Origin: Acetomicrobium hydrogeniformans
GTDB lineage: Bacteria > Synergistota > Synergistia > Synergistales > JAFGMB01
Length of the DNA stretch: 64,000 bases
Assembly: GCA_016841745.1 (NCBI GenBank)
Contig: JAENYO010000002.1
Coordinates: 62,001 to 126,000, forward strand
Direction of reading: 5' to 3'
Below are positions 17,878 through 26,486 of the stretch, piece by piece. The translations under genes were made by a program, and so were the position numbers. The notes beneath the pieces are model-generated. The model had not been told where the DNA came from and searched no databases. It saw only the letters and a list, made by a program, of their open reading frames with translations. Each line of letters opens with the position of its first letter. The first letter of the stretch is position 1.

Positions 17878-18351
17878 ATGTATTACCATATCTTTGATTG
17901 TGTCTTTGGAGAAATGCTTGTTGCGGGAGATGATGAAGGTCTCAGATATGTAAATCTTCAGGTCCCGCAGAAGTCATTCAGGATAAAAGAAGAATGGATC
18001 CGGGACAAAGAGGCAGCAGCAGATGTTTCCGAACAACTGAATGGATATTTTGCAGGAGAATTAAAGACCTTTGATCTTACTCTAACTCCTGGAGGTACAG
18101 AATTTCAGAAAAGGTTATGGAAGGCCCTGCTCCATATCCCTTATGGAGAAACTGCGTCTTACAGGGATATCGCCTGTTCAATAGGGAATCCATTGGCCAG
18201 TCGTGCTGTTGGGATGGCCAATTCCCGTAATCCCATTCAAATAATAATTCCATGTCACAGGGTGATAGGTTCCAACGGAACGCTGACAGGCTATGCCCAT
18301 GGTCTTGAAATAAAATCCCGACTCCTAGATCTTGAAGCGAAATCCATATAA
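17878..18351 (+). CDS. ogt: methylated-DNA-[protein]-cysteine S-methyltransferase
   Basis: A single-use repair protein that takes the O6-methyl group from guanine onto its active-site cysteine in IIIPCHRVIG (Cys126). The helix-turn-helix region IPYGETASYRDIA and the arginine-finger region are normal; length is 157. ATG 17878 lies seven bases after AAGGGG, four bases past the stop of the Ada/AlkA fusion. It supplies the methyltransferase domain the fusion lacks. Confidence 0.95.
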   Translation: MYYHIFDCVFGEMLVAGDDEGLRYVNLQVPQKSFRIKEEWIRDKEAAADVSEQLNGYFAGELKTFDLTLTPGGTEFQKRLWKALLHIPYGETASYRDIACSIGNPLASRAVGMANSRNPIQIIIPCHRVIGSNGTLTGYAHGLEIKSRLLDLEAKSI

Positions 18352-18497
18352 GGATAAGGATGCTAGAGAATATTTACAGGCTAAAGCTAAGCAATTGAGG
18401 AGATTTTAGTATTATGAAACAGGCGAGAGACACCTGCTTCATAATACTCTGTTCCTATGTAAAAGGATCTCTCAAGGGGTTAACTGTAAACACTCTT

Positions 18498-19331
18498 TTA
18501 GTAAAACCTCTGAAATTCGTCTTTCTCTATATCGAAACAGTGTTCAGACGCAGGGTAAGTTCCTTTTTCTGTTTCATCATGCCAGGTATCAAAAGATCTC
18601 AATATCTCATCATAAAGATGGACATATTGTTTAACGAACTTAGGGACAAATTTATCAACAATTCCAAGAAGAGCATAGGCATTAAGATTTTGAGCAGATG
18701 TATGTGGCCCAGATCCATATCCTATGGTTGGTATATGCAGTTCTTTGTCAATAACTTTAGCTAATTGGCTGGGGAGACATTGAAGCACGATTGCGAATGC
18801 TCCGGCATCTTCGAGAGATCTGGCCTCTCCAAGAAGCTTTTGCGCCACCTCTGAATTATTCCCCTCTACTTTAAAATTACCGCTCATACCCGTAGCCAAT
18901 GGAGTAAGACCGATATGGGCAATCACTGGAATTCCAGCTTTTACAACAGCCCTTACGGTTTCAACAATATCCATTCCACCTTCCATCTTTACACAATCTG
19001 CTCCATTTTGGAGCAAAATCCCTGCATTTCTTATCGCTTCTTTCCTATCAATCTGATATGAAAGAAATGGCATGTCTCCTACAATAAAGGTGTTTGGAGC
19101 ACCTCTTCGTACTAGTTGCAGGTGGTAAATAATATCTTCAAGATTTACGGACAGGGTGCTGGTGAGACCCTGGATAACAGTACCCAAAGAATCTCCCACA
19201 AGGATCATTTCTATGATAGACCGGTCTACTATTGAAGCCATGGGAAAATCATAAACAGTTATCATATTGAATTTGTCTTTTGACAGTTTTTTTGCTTTTA
19301 TTTCAGGAATTGTGATTTTTTTCTTTGACAT
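18498..19331 (-). CDS. PanB-like ketopantoate hydroxymethyltransferase paralogue with altered catalytic residue
   Basis: A TIM-barrel protein of 277 residues clearly homologous to PanB, which makes ketopantoate from 2-oxoisovalerate and methylene-THF. The metal and substrate positions are kept: VGDSLG (Asp47), VGDMPF (Asp86), KMEGG (Lys115, Glu117), AHIGLTP (His139). The general base, Glu181 in E. coli in the sequence LECVP, is glutamine here (IVLQCLP, Gln184). The usual IGIGAG..TDGQ segment reads IGYGSGPHTSAQ. No panC or panD is nearby. ATG 19331 follows GGAGGAAT. It may be a weak PanB or an aldolase or lyase for another substrate. Confidence 0.8.
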   Translation of the reverse strand: MSKKKITIPEIKAKKLSKDKFNMITVYDFPMASIVDRSIIEMILVGDSLGTVIQGLTSTLSVNLEDIIYHLQLVRRGAPNTFIVGDMPFLSYQIDRKEAIRNAGILLQNGADCVKMEGGMDIVETVRAVVKAGIPVIAHIGLTPLATGMSGNFKVEGNNSEVAQKLLGEARSLEDAGAFAIVLQCLPSQLAKVIDKELHIPTIGYGSGPHTSAQNLNAYALLGIVDKFVPKFVKQYVHLYDEILRSFDTWHDETEKGTYPASEHCFDIEKDEFQRFY

Positions 19332-19361
19332 TACCAGATTCCTCCATTCTTAATATATCTA

Positions 19362-19649
19362 TTATTTAGAAAATAGCGCACTTGCCATCCAGGATGAAGC
19401 CATTATTGAACATCGGTCTATGTTATTTTCTGGACTATATGTTTTTTGGTTCATATCTGTTTTATAAAGTGTATAGAGATGAAGTTTCTTTTTCAAGGTC
19501 AGTTGTTTGTAACGTTTTCTATGAGTTCCTTTTGCGCTGATATCGACACTGCTGTAGCGAATCGCCGTTTCTCCACCACCCTGAAGGAAGGTATACTTGT
19601 AAGAGAAATTCAGGTCCCTTTTTAAATTTTTCTTACAATACTTTATGGT
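19362..19649 (-). pseudogene. open, start-less relic of unknown family
   Basis: This minus-strand frame is open for 95 codons with no ATG, GTG or TTG near its upstream end. It is rich in Lys, Arg and Tyr (for example QGGGETAIRYSSVDISAKGT, then HRKRYKQLTLKKK). Just upstream, another frame (AENWLKKVQNKFRDTEGVDE) could continue into it after one frameshift. I do not recognise the family. It may be the rest of a decayed gene or chance. No intact gene is visible between 19332 and 20154. Confidence 0.25.
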
Positions 19650-19911
19650 TCATCAACCCCTTCAGTATCTCGAAACTTATTTTGTACCTTCTTAAGCCAG
19701 TTTTCAGCGGCCTTTTTTCATTATCTATGGAGAAACATTTCTAACAACACTAGTTGAATCTAATTAATAAAATCTATCATCTGCAATAAATGAAACCTCT
19801 TTGTCCTATCTTGCAGTCATTATTATTTGATCGCAGCGCTATGAAAATTTAGAGAAAACGCTGTATGTATCCAGAGTTTTCTTACTGATAGAGATTGACT
19901 ATTGTCAGGTA

Positions 19912-19963
19912 AAAATGATATATAATAATCTATAATCGATTATAGATTATTATATATCATTTT
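19912..19963. repeat. 52-bp perfect palindrome, A+T rich
   Basis: Two 26-bp arms meet with no spacer: the left arm 19912-19937 ends in CTATAATC and the right arm 19938-19963 starts with GATTATAG, a perfect reverse complement. It lies in the 800-base gap between the PanB-like gene and the threonine-synthase-like gene. It could be a cruciform or hairpin, a target of a dimeric protein, or the scar of an inserted element. A run of T does not follow. Confidence 0.9.
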
Positions 19964-20154
19964 AATCTACATATTTTACGATTGTTTCTGAATTAAAAGA
20001 TTACTCGAATGAAATAATTTTTATCTTCCATAGTGATTCTATTTTAGGGATGTTATGGTTGTGATTCAGGTTTTATAAAAGAACATATAGAAAAATGTCT
20101 AAGCAGAAAGATTTTGAGCATAAGGAACATATCTAAAGAGAGGTGAAAAGTTTA

Positions 20155-21258
20155 ATGAACTTTTTTTGCCGTGAATGTGGGAAGAAATATTCAATTGAGG
20201 ATCTTGTGTGGCGTTGTTCCTGTGGAGGTTGCTTGAATACAGTCCCATCGGAAGCTTGTCTTGAACCAGACATAAAACACGATCAACATTCACTTTGGAG
20301 GTATGAAAAGGCTTTACCATTTCAGATGTCAGATTCTCTTGTTTCTTTTCAGGAGGGGCTTACTCCTCTTGTTCAAGATACATGGGAAAATCATGGGATT
20401 CATTTGAAATTAGATTATCTTATGCCTACTGGTTCTTTTAAAGACAGAGGCGTAGTAATGATGGTGAATTATCTAAAGGTTTTAGGTGTCAACAATGTCG
20501 CAGAAGATTCGTCAGGTAATGCTGGTTCTTCTTTGGCTGCCTATTGTGCAAAAGCGGGAATCCAGTGCGATATTTTTGCTCCGGCTAATGCAGCAGAGGG
20601 TAAACTTGCTCAAATAGCGCTATATGGCGCGGTTTTACATAAAATACCAGGAACACGGCAAGACGTTACGATTGCTGCTCAACAATTTGCAAGGAACAGT
20701 TTTTACGCGAGTCATAATTGGCATCCCTTGTTTTTAGAGGGTACAAAAACATTGGCCTATGAGGTTTGGGAACAGTTGGGATACTGCTTCCCGGATAATA
20801 TTTTTGTACCGATTGGTGCAGGCAGTTCTCTGTTGGGTTTCTACAAGGGATTCGAGGAACTTATGTTAGCAGGTATGAGCTCAACGATGCCCAGGATTTT
20901 TGGTTTTCAGGCAGAAAACTGTTCACCATTACTTGATCTTTCCCATGATATCGTTCCTTCACCAACCATTGCAGAAGGGATTGCGATTGCCCATCCGATG
21001 AGAGGAAAAGAAATTACTGACGCAGTTGATAAAACTGGTGGATCTATTGGTGCTGTTACTGAAGAAGAGATTATTGCAGCTCTTCGTAAGGCTTCTTTGA
21101 AGGGGTATTTTATTGAGCCTACATCAGCAGTAACTCTTGCCGGATTCGAAAAATCTCTTCGTTCAGGTGTTATCCCAGATGATGCTGTTAACGTTATTCT
21201 TCTAACCGGAAGCGGTTTAAAAGCGGCCAATGAAATAACAGCCCTCTTAAGGAATTAA
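20155..21258 (+). CDS. threonine-synthase-like fold-type II PLP enzyme with N-terminal zinc ribbon
   Basis: The 367 residues begin with a Cys4-type ribbon (FCRECGKKY and WRCSCGGC), then PTGSFKDRGVVMMV with the PLP lysine (about Lys96), DSSGNAGSSLAAYCAKAG for the phosphate, IPIGAGS-type loops and LLTGSGLKA. This matches the threonine synthase and cysteate synthase group. No homoserine pathway genes are nearby and the context is catabolic, so it may act on another O-phospho or beta-substituted amino acid. ATG 20155 follows GAGAGGTGA. It opens the plus-strand cluster that runs to 32 kb. Confidence 0.8.
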   Translation: MNFFCRECGKKYSIEDLVWRCSCGGCLNTVPSEACLEPDIKHDQHSLWRYEKALPFQMSDSLVSFQEGLTPLVQDTWENHGIHLKLDYLMPTGSFKDRGVVMMVNYLKVLGVNNVAEDSSGNAGSSLAAYCAKAGIQCDIFAPANAAEGKLAQIALYGAVLHKIPGTRQDVTIAAQQFARNSFYASHNWHPLFLEGTKTLAYEVWEQLGYCFPDNIFVPIGAGSSLLGFYKGFEELMLAGMSSTMPRIFGFQAENCSPLLDLSHDIVPSPTIAEGIAIAHPMRGKEITDAVDKTGGSIGAVTEEEIIAALRKASLKGYFIEPTSAVTLAGFEKSLRSGVIPDDAVNVILLTGSGLKAANEITALLRN

Positions 21259-21389
21259 ACAAGAAGCTTTATTGCTTTTGGTTTGGGCAAGGGGATTTTA
21301 ATTGAGTCCAAAGTCTATCTTGCCGTAAAAGGAATTGAATTTAACATGTCAGGGGAAAAAGGATCGCCTTTTGAAGGGGTGCTAGTAGA

Positions 21390-22046
21390 AAAGAATAAAT
21401 TACTGTGAAATGCTGTGGTAAAAGAACTTGAAAAAAAGAATTCTCTGCTCTTTACGTAGATACAAAGCTGGAAGCTCTTGGAGAAGTCTTGAATATTATC
21501 CCTGGGGGAGCCTCTGTAGGAATCCCTGGAAGTATCACTGTAAGGGAGATAGGAGTTATTGAAAAACTTAAAGAGAGAGGTAACACCGTTTTCCATCATG
21601 GAGATCCTTCTTTATCTCCTGAAGATAAAAGGAAAATGCTAAAAAATTAAATCCATGCATATATTTATCTTACAAGTTCTAATGCTTTCACTCAGGATGG
21701 GATGCTTGTAAATATTGACGTCACGGGCAACAGGGTAAGTGTAATGGCATGGAGTAATAACAAAATCATTTTCGTAGTAAGTGGGGGTTAATAAGATAAC
21801 TAATGATCTTGATTCGGCTATTCGAAGACTCAGAGATTAAGCAACTCCCCCAAATGCAATAAGATTAAAAATAAATACCCCATGTTCTCGTACTGGTCAC
21901 TGTATTAATTGCGATTCTCCGAAAAGGTTATGCGGGGCTTTTTTGAGACTTGAAAGAGCAACCATTGGGAGGAATCTCATTTACTCATAGTAGGGAAAGA
22001 ATGGGTTACTGATCAAATTTTAAAGTTATTAGATTCAACTCTTTAA
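21390..22046 (+). pseudogene. decayed LUD-domain (LutC/YkgG-type) protein gene
   Basis: Pieces of a LUD-domain protein appear in order but in different frames with several stops: KLEALGEVLNIIPGGASVGI followed by TVREIGVIEKLKERG (about 21465-21580), then TSSNAFTQDGMLVNIDVTGN (about 21675-21735), then NTPCSRTGHCINCDSPKRLC and the tail KEWVTDQIL. LUD proteins serve lactate utilisation and related electron-transfer complexes. At least two frame changes and internal stops make it non-functional. An open stretch at 21305-21390 (FNMSGEKGSPFEGVL) may belong to the same or another lost gene. Confidence 0.75.
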
Positions 22047-22061
22047 AGGAGATGAAGCATC

Positions 22062-22760
22062 ATGACAGAGAAAATAATTGGTGTTTTAGGAGGAATGGGA
22101 CCAGCCGCAACGGTAGATATTTTTCAAAAACTGTTAAGGGCTAATCCCTGTAATACTGATCAAGAGCAGTTAAGAATTATCATTGATTGTAATTCTAAGA
22201 TCCCGGATAGAACTCAGTATATTATGCATAATGGACCTGACCCAATGCCTTACCTGAAAGATTCTGCAGAAAGACTTGAGAATGCGGGAGCTGATCTGAT
22301 AGTTATTCCTTGTAATGCTGCCCACTATTTCCATGCTCAAATTCAGGATTCAGTAAATATTGCAGTACTGCATATTATGCAATCTTCTTTTGATTATATA
22401 TTGAAGCAATATCCTTCAGTGAAAAGTGTTGGGCTATTAGCTGCGACTTCGACTATCCAGGTAGGTTTATATCAAAAGATATTTGAACAAAACGGAATAA
22501 GTATAGTAACACCAAATCACCAATATCAGGAAGATGTTATGTCTGTGATATTTGATAAGGTCAAATGCGGAGTTATTGATAAAGAAGCTTCAGAAATGAT
22601 TTGTAATGCTGGGAAATATCTTGAATCCAATGGTGCTGAGGCCGTAATTGCGGGTTGTACAGAAATTCCTATTGTCTTGGAAAATGGGGATCTGGATGTC
22701 CCTGTAGTTGATGCTACGGATGCTCTTGCCAGAATGGCTGTTAAGTTAGCTCTGGAGTAG
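22062..22760 (+). CDS. aspartate/glutamate racemase family protein
   Basis: A PLP-independent racemase of 232 residues. The two catalytic cysteines are Cys84 in VIPCNAAHYF and Cys199 in AGCTEIPI, and the start IIGVLGGMGPAATVDIF is typical of aspartate racemase. It probably interconverts D- and L-aspartate (or a close relative) in the cytoplasm. ATG 22062 follows AAAGGAG. An aspartate dehydrogenase and a dicarboxylate symporter in the same cluster support aspartate as the substrate. Confidence 0.88.
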   Translation: MTEKIIGVLGGMGPAATVDIFQKLLRANPCNTDQEQLRIIIDCNSKIPDRTQYIMHNGPDPMPYLKDSAERLENAGADLIVIPCNAAHYFHAQIQDSVNIAVLHIMQSSFDYILKQYPSVKSVGLLAATSTIQVGLYQKIFEQNGISIVTPNHQYQEDVMSVIFDKVKCGVIDKEASEMICNAGKYLESNGAEAVIAGCTEIPIVLENGDLDVPVVDATDALARMAVKLALE

Positions 22761-22891
22761 GATTCCCGGGTATCCCTGATTGCCTGAACTATTTTCAGTA
22801 AAATGTTTTCCGGAGTTATGGCAATGATGCCTTTTATTAAATTATTCATTCAAAATATGAATAGATCTGATATATATTGCGAGGTAATCTT

Positions 22892-24337
22892 ATGAATATA
22901 GAAGAGATCTTTTCCCCAGAAATTCCTTTTACTCCTTTGGTGACAAAGAAAACGATAGGTATTACTGAAACATCATTTAGGGATGGTCAACAATCGATAC
23001 TGGCTACACGTCTTCGAACAGAAGATTTATTACCCGCAGCGGAAATGATGGATGAAGTTGGTTACCATTCACTGGAGGTCTGGGGTGGTGCGACTTTTGA
23101 TTCCTGTATAAGATTTCTGAATGAAGATCCCTGGGAAAGACTAAAAAATTTAAGGAAAAAATTCAGGAAATCTAAACTTCAGATGTTACTGCGGGGTCAG
23201 GCCCTTGTTGGATATAGACATTATTCGGATGAAACAGTCAAAGAGTTTGTTAAAAGGGCTCTTGGAAACGGGATTGATATCATTCGTGTTTTTGATGCTT
23301 TGAATAGCCTGCAGAATGTAGAAATTGCCGCTGAATGTGTAAAAAAAGAAAAAGGCCATCTGGAAATGGGCATGATTTACACCATATCCCCTGTTCATAC
23401 CCTGGAATTTTTTGCAAACCTTGCCGTAGAAATGGAACATATGGGTGCTGATTCTATTGCATTAAAAGATGTTGCAGGCATTATGAATCCCCTTGATGCT
23501 TATAATCTTGTCCATATGATAAAGAAACGGATAAATGTGCCTTTGCACGTGCATTTCCATTGTACCAGTGGTATGGCTATGATGGGTTATATGGCATCCA
23601 TCCTTGCCGGTGCAGATGTAATAGACTGTGCGATCTCTCCTCTTTCTATGGGAACCAGCCAGCCTGCTACAGAGACAATGGTGGCTGCATTAGGAGGAGG
23701 TCCTTACGATACTGGACTTTCTATCGATTCCCTTATGCCAATTACTTCTTACTTTAACAAGATCAAGAAGAAGTATGGTGAATTTATCCTGGGCGTAGAC
23801 AGTGTGGATGTTAATGTTATCAAGTATCAGATTCCAGGGGGGATGTACTCCAATTTGAGGAGCCAACTGAAAGACATGAATGCATCGGATAAATTCCAGG
23901 AGGTGTTGCAGGAAGTTCCTTTAGTAAGAAAGGAAATGGGATATCCTCCACTTGCTACACCTACCAGCCAATTAGTAGGTAGCCAGGCTGTTTTTAATGT
24001 ACTTGCTGGAGAACGCTGGAAAATAATTCCTAACGAAGTAAGAGATTATTTTGCAGGTTTATATGGCATTGCCCCAGGTCCAATGGATGAGGTGATTCAA
24101 CGAAAAATTATAGGAGATCAAGAACCTGTCACTTGCAGGCCAGGAAAACTTATCCCTCCTGAGCTAAAAGAGGCCAGAAATAAAATTAAATATTGGTTTG
24201 TACGAAAAGAGGATGTTCTTACCTATGTCCTTTTCCCTACGATTGCAGAAAAACATTTAAGAAATAAGTACTGTAAAGTTGTAATGCGAGATATAGGATT
24301 AGAAGAATCAGTTGATGGAACTGCTTACCCTGTGTAA
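22892..24337 (+). CDS. carboxyltransferase (oxaloacetate decarboxylase alpha/5S type) without biotin domain
   Basis: The 481 residues contain the HMGL-like TIM barrel of pyruvate and oxaloacetate carboxyltransferases: TSFRDGQQS (metal Asp31), EVWGGATFD, ALKDVAGIM (Lys192, normally carboxylated) and HVHFHCTSG (His221 and His223), then the conserved carboxylase domain with VPGGM-like IPGGMYSNL. It ends without the C-terminal biotin carrier found in decarboxylase alpha chains, like the transcarboxylase 5S subunit. No biotin carrier or beta subunit is in the window. It could feed oxaloacetate from aspartate into pyruvate. ATG 22892 follows GCGAGGTAA. Confidence 0.85.
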   Translation: MNIEEIFSPEIPFTPLVTKKTIGITETSFRDGQQSILATRLRTEDLLPAAEMMDEVGYHSLEVWGGATFDSCIRFLNEDPWERLKNLRKKFRKSKLQMLLRGQALVGYRHYSDETVKEFVKRALGNGIDIIRVFDALNSLQNVEIAAECVKKEKGHLEMGMIYTISPVHTLEFFANLAVEMEHMGADSIALKDVAGIMNPLDAYNLVHMIKKRINVPLHVHFHCTSGMAMMGYMASILAGADVIDCAISPLSMGTSQPATETMVAALGGGPYDTGLSIDSLMPITSYFNKIKKKYGEFILGVDSVDVNVIKYQIPGGMYSNLRSQLKDMNASDKFQEVLQEVPLVRKEMGYPPLATPTSQLVGSQAVFNVLAGERWKIIPNEVRDYFAGLYGIAPGPMDEVIQRKIIGDQEPVTCRPGKLIPPELKEARNKIKYWFVRKEDVLTYVLFPTIAEKHLRNKYCKVVMRDIGLEESVDGTAYPV

Positions 24338-24360
24338 AACCCTGATAAGGAGGTCGTCAT

Positions 24361-25524
24361 ATGTTAAATAACGATTTGATCAACGAAGAATTTGCTCATT
24401 TGAGGGATGTGGTTTTTTTAAATGCTTCCTTAGTTATTATTCCTCCCAAGAGTGTTCAGGATGCATATTTCGGATTTACGAAAAATTATATCGAAAATTT
24501 TGCAGATAATCTGATACCAAAAGCGTGGGAAATGGTAGGAGAAACAAGAAAAGAAATTGCGAAACTCATAGGGGCTAAACCGGCAGAAATTGCATTTGTG
24601 AAAAATACGACAGAAGGCATTGGAATTATAGCAAATGGATATCCTCTGGAGAAAGGAGATAACATTATCCTTGCTGACCAGGAACATACTGCTAATCTTT
24701 ATGCGTGGATAAATCTTCAGCCAAAAGATATTGAACTAAGGGTCGTTAGCAGTAGGGATAACAAGGTTCTTATAGAAGATATTCTTGAAAAAATAGATGA
24801 AAATACAAAGATCATTACAACATCTACCGCCCAGTTCAGTACTGGATATTCTATAAACTTGGAAAAACTTGGATCTATATGTAAAGAGCGGGGTATCCTT
24901 TTTGTTGTTGACGGAATTCAGTCCATGGGAAAACTCGATATTGATGTAAAAAAATGTAACATCGGTTATCTTGCCTGTGGAGGTAATAAGGGGTTATTGG
25001 GAATGATTGGTGCTGGATTTGTGTTTTGTGATGAAAAAATAGTCCATAGAATAATTCCACCTTATGCATGTTATCAAAGTGTTGAAAATTATGTCAAACC
25101 TCCCGCATTAATCACTGATTATTCAAAAATAGACTGGCGTAAAGACAGTCGGCGCCTTGAATCCGGGAATCTTAACTATGCTGGTATTGCAGCAATAGGC
25201 GCTGGAGCTAAACTTATCAATAAAATCGGTATAAAAGAAATTCAAAGTCATATCTTGAACCTGGAAGAAAAATTGATCGAAGGCTTAAAGGATATGCCAT
25301 TCCAGTTAAGAAGCCCTGTCGAAAAAGAATGCCTATCAGGCCTGCTTTGTGTGTACTATCCAACGGATATAGAAGATGAAGTTAATAAAATATTAAAAAA
25401 ATATCGAATTTACGTAACTTTGCGTGGAGGATATATACGGATCAGCTTACATTTATACAATACTGAGGAAGATGTAAATATTATGTTAAAGGCATTTTCA
25501 GAAATTGCACAGTTAATGGCATAG
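24361..25524 (+). CDS. class V aminotransferase-fold PLP enzyme
   Basis: The 387 residues resemble the cysteine desulfurase, kynureninase and isopenicillin-N epimerase group: FVKNTTEGIGIIANG, DQEHTANLYAW, VVDGIQSMGKLDID (Asp184) and CGGNKGLLG with the PLP lysine (Lys210). The active-site cysteine loop of true desulfurases is not evident, and there is no scaffold gene nearby, so a sulfur-transfer role is unlikely. Possible reactions are beta-elimination, epimerisation or transamination. The ATG follows AAGGAGG, 23 bases after the carboxyltransferase stop. Confidence 0.8.
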   Translation: MLNNDLINEEFAHLRDVVFLNASLVIIPPKSVQDAYFGFTKNYIENFADNLIPKAWEMVGETRKEIAKLIGAKPAEIAFVKNTTEGIGIIANGYPLEKGDNIILADQEHTANLYAWINLQPKDIELRVVSSRDNKVLIEDILEKIDENTKIITTSTAQFSTGYSINLEKLGSICKERGILFVVDGIQSMGKLDIDVKKCNIGYLACGGNKGLLGMIGAGFVFCDEKIVHRIIPPYACYQSVENYVKPPALITDYSKIDWRKDSRRLESGNLNYAGIAAIGAGAKLINKIGIKEIQSHILNLEEKLIEGLKDMPFQLRSPVEKECLSGLLCVYYPTDIEDEVNKILKKYRIYVTLRGGYIRISLHLYNTEEDVNIMLKAFSEIAQLMA

Positions 25525-25563
25525 TTCACAATGCCTTTTGTTTTTAATTAGGAGGGGAAGAAT

Positions 25564-26367
25564 ATGGATTTAGTTTTTATAGGTTATGGGACTATTGCAC
25601 ATATTATAGGGGCCGAGCTCAAAACACAACACATGGCAGAAATAAAAATAGTAGGTGTTTTGGATCCCGTGATAACAGAAGATCAGACAAGAGAACTATT
25701 CGCTGAAAATATATCTGTTTACAAGGACATTGATCAGGTTATTGAAAGGAAACCCGATTTAGTCATAGAAGCAGCAAATACAGAGGTGGCCAAGAAATAT
25801 ACCCCCTTCCTTCTCTCAAAAGGAATTAACGTGATGTCGATGAGTGTTGGGGCGTACCTTGATCCCAAAGTCATGAAAGAGATCAGGAACGAAGCGACAG
25901 GAAGATTGTATCTTTCAAGTGGAGCGTTGCCATGTGTGGATGCTGTAAAAGCTGCTTCCGTAAGAGGGATAAATCTTGTTCAGCTGACGACTCGTAAACG
26001 GCCCTTGGCTTTAGTAGGTGCTCCGGGTCTATCTGATCTGGATGTGGAACTGGACAAAATAAAGGAACCCTGCGTTGTTTTCGAGGGAAACGCCATCGAA
26101 GCAGTAAAAGCATTTCCGGCTAATGTAAATATTGCTGCGACCCTTAGTTTGGCAGGAGTAGGTCCCCTTAGAACCAATGTAAAAATAATCGCTGATCCCT
26201 CCGTTACACGAAATATACATACCATTCTAGTGGAAGGGGATTTCGGAAAGTTAGAGTCAACTATTGAATGTATGCCTTCTGAAAATCCTAAAACATCCTT
26301 AATAGCAGCTCTAAGTGCAATAGCTCTTTTAAAAGATCTAATTAGTCCGGTCAAAATAGGTTCATAG
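25564..26367 (+). CDS. nadX: L-aspartate dehydrogenase
   Basis: An NAD(P)-dependent amino-acid dehydrogenase turning aspartate into iminoaspartate, then oxaloacetate and ammonia. It has the Rossmann start FIGYGTIAHIIGAEL, VIEAANTEVAKKY, LSSGALPCVDAVKAAS, VFEGNAIEAVKAFPANVN and the C-terminal block with Asp211 and His219 (ADPSVTRNIHTIL), followed by PSENPKTSLIAALSAIALLK. This closely follows the characterised NadX/AspDH family. Length 267 is normal. No nadA or nadC is beside it, so it is more likely catabolic than for NAD synthesis. The ATG follows AGGAGGGG. Confidence 0.88.
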   Translation: MDLVFIGYGTIAHIIGAELKTQHMAEIKIVGVLDPVITEDQTRELFAENISVYKDIDQVIERKPDLVIEAANTEVAKKYTPFLLSKGINVMSMSVGAYLDPKVMKEIRNEATGRLYLSSGALPCVDAVKAASVRGINLVQLTTRKRPLALVGAPGLSDLDVELDKIKEPCVVFEGNAIEAVKAFPANVNIAATLSLAGVGPLRTNVKIIADPSVTRNIHTILVEGDFGKLESTIECMPSENPKTSLIAALSAIALLKDLISPVKIGS

Positions 26368-26486
26368 GACGAATCTGAAACTTTAAACATGCAGTACAGG
26401 ATCTTCTGCTGACAAATGCTACAAGAATATAGTTGCTAAACCACGTATGGGACCACATATTCTTTAAAAACTGGAGGAGTGTTCCT

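Noticed and set aside
21315-21599. Minus-strand 94-residue protein
   Set aside because: It mirrors the decayed LUD-domain gene on the plus strand and has no ribosome binding site or known family.
24361-25524. Cysteine desulfurase (IscS/SufS) for the class V enzyme
   Set aside because: The conserved cysteine loop is not evident and no scaffold or Fe-S assembly gene is nearby.
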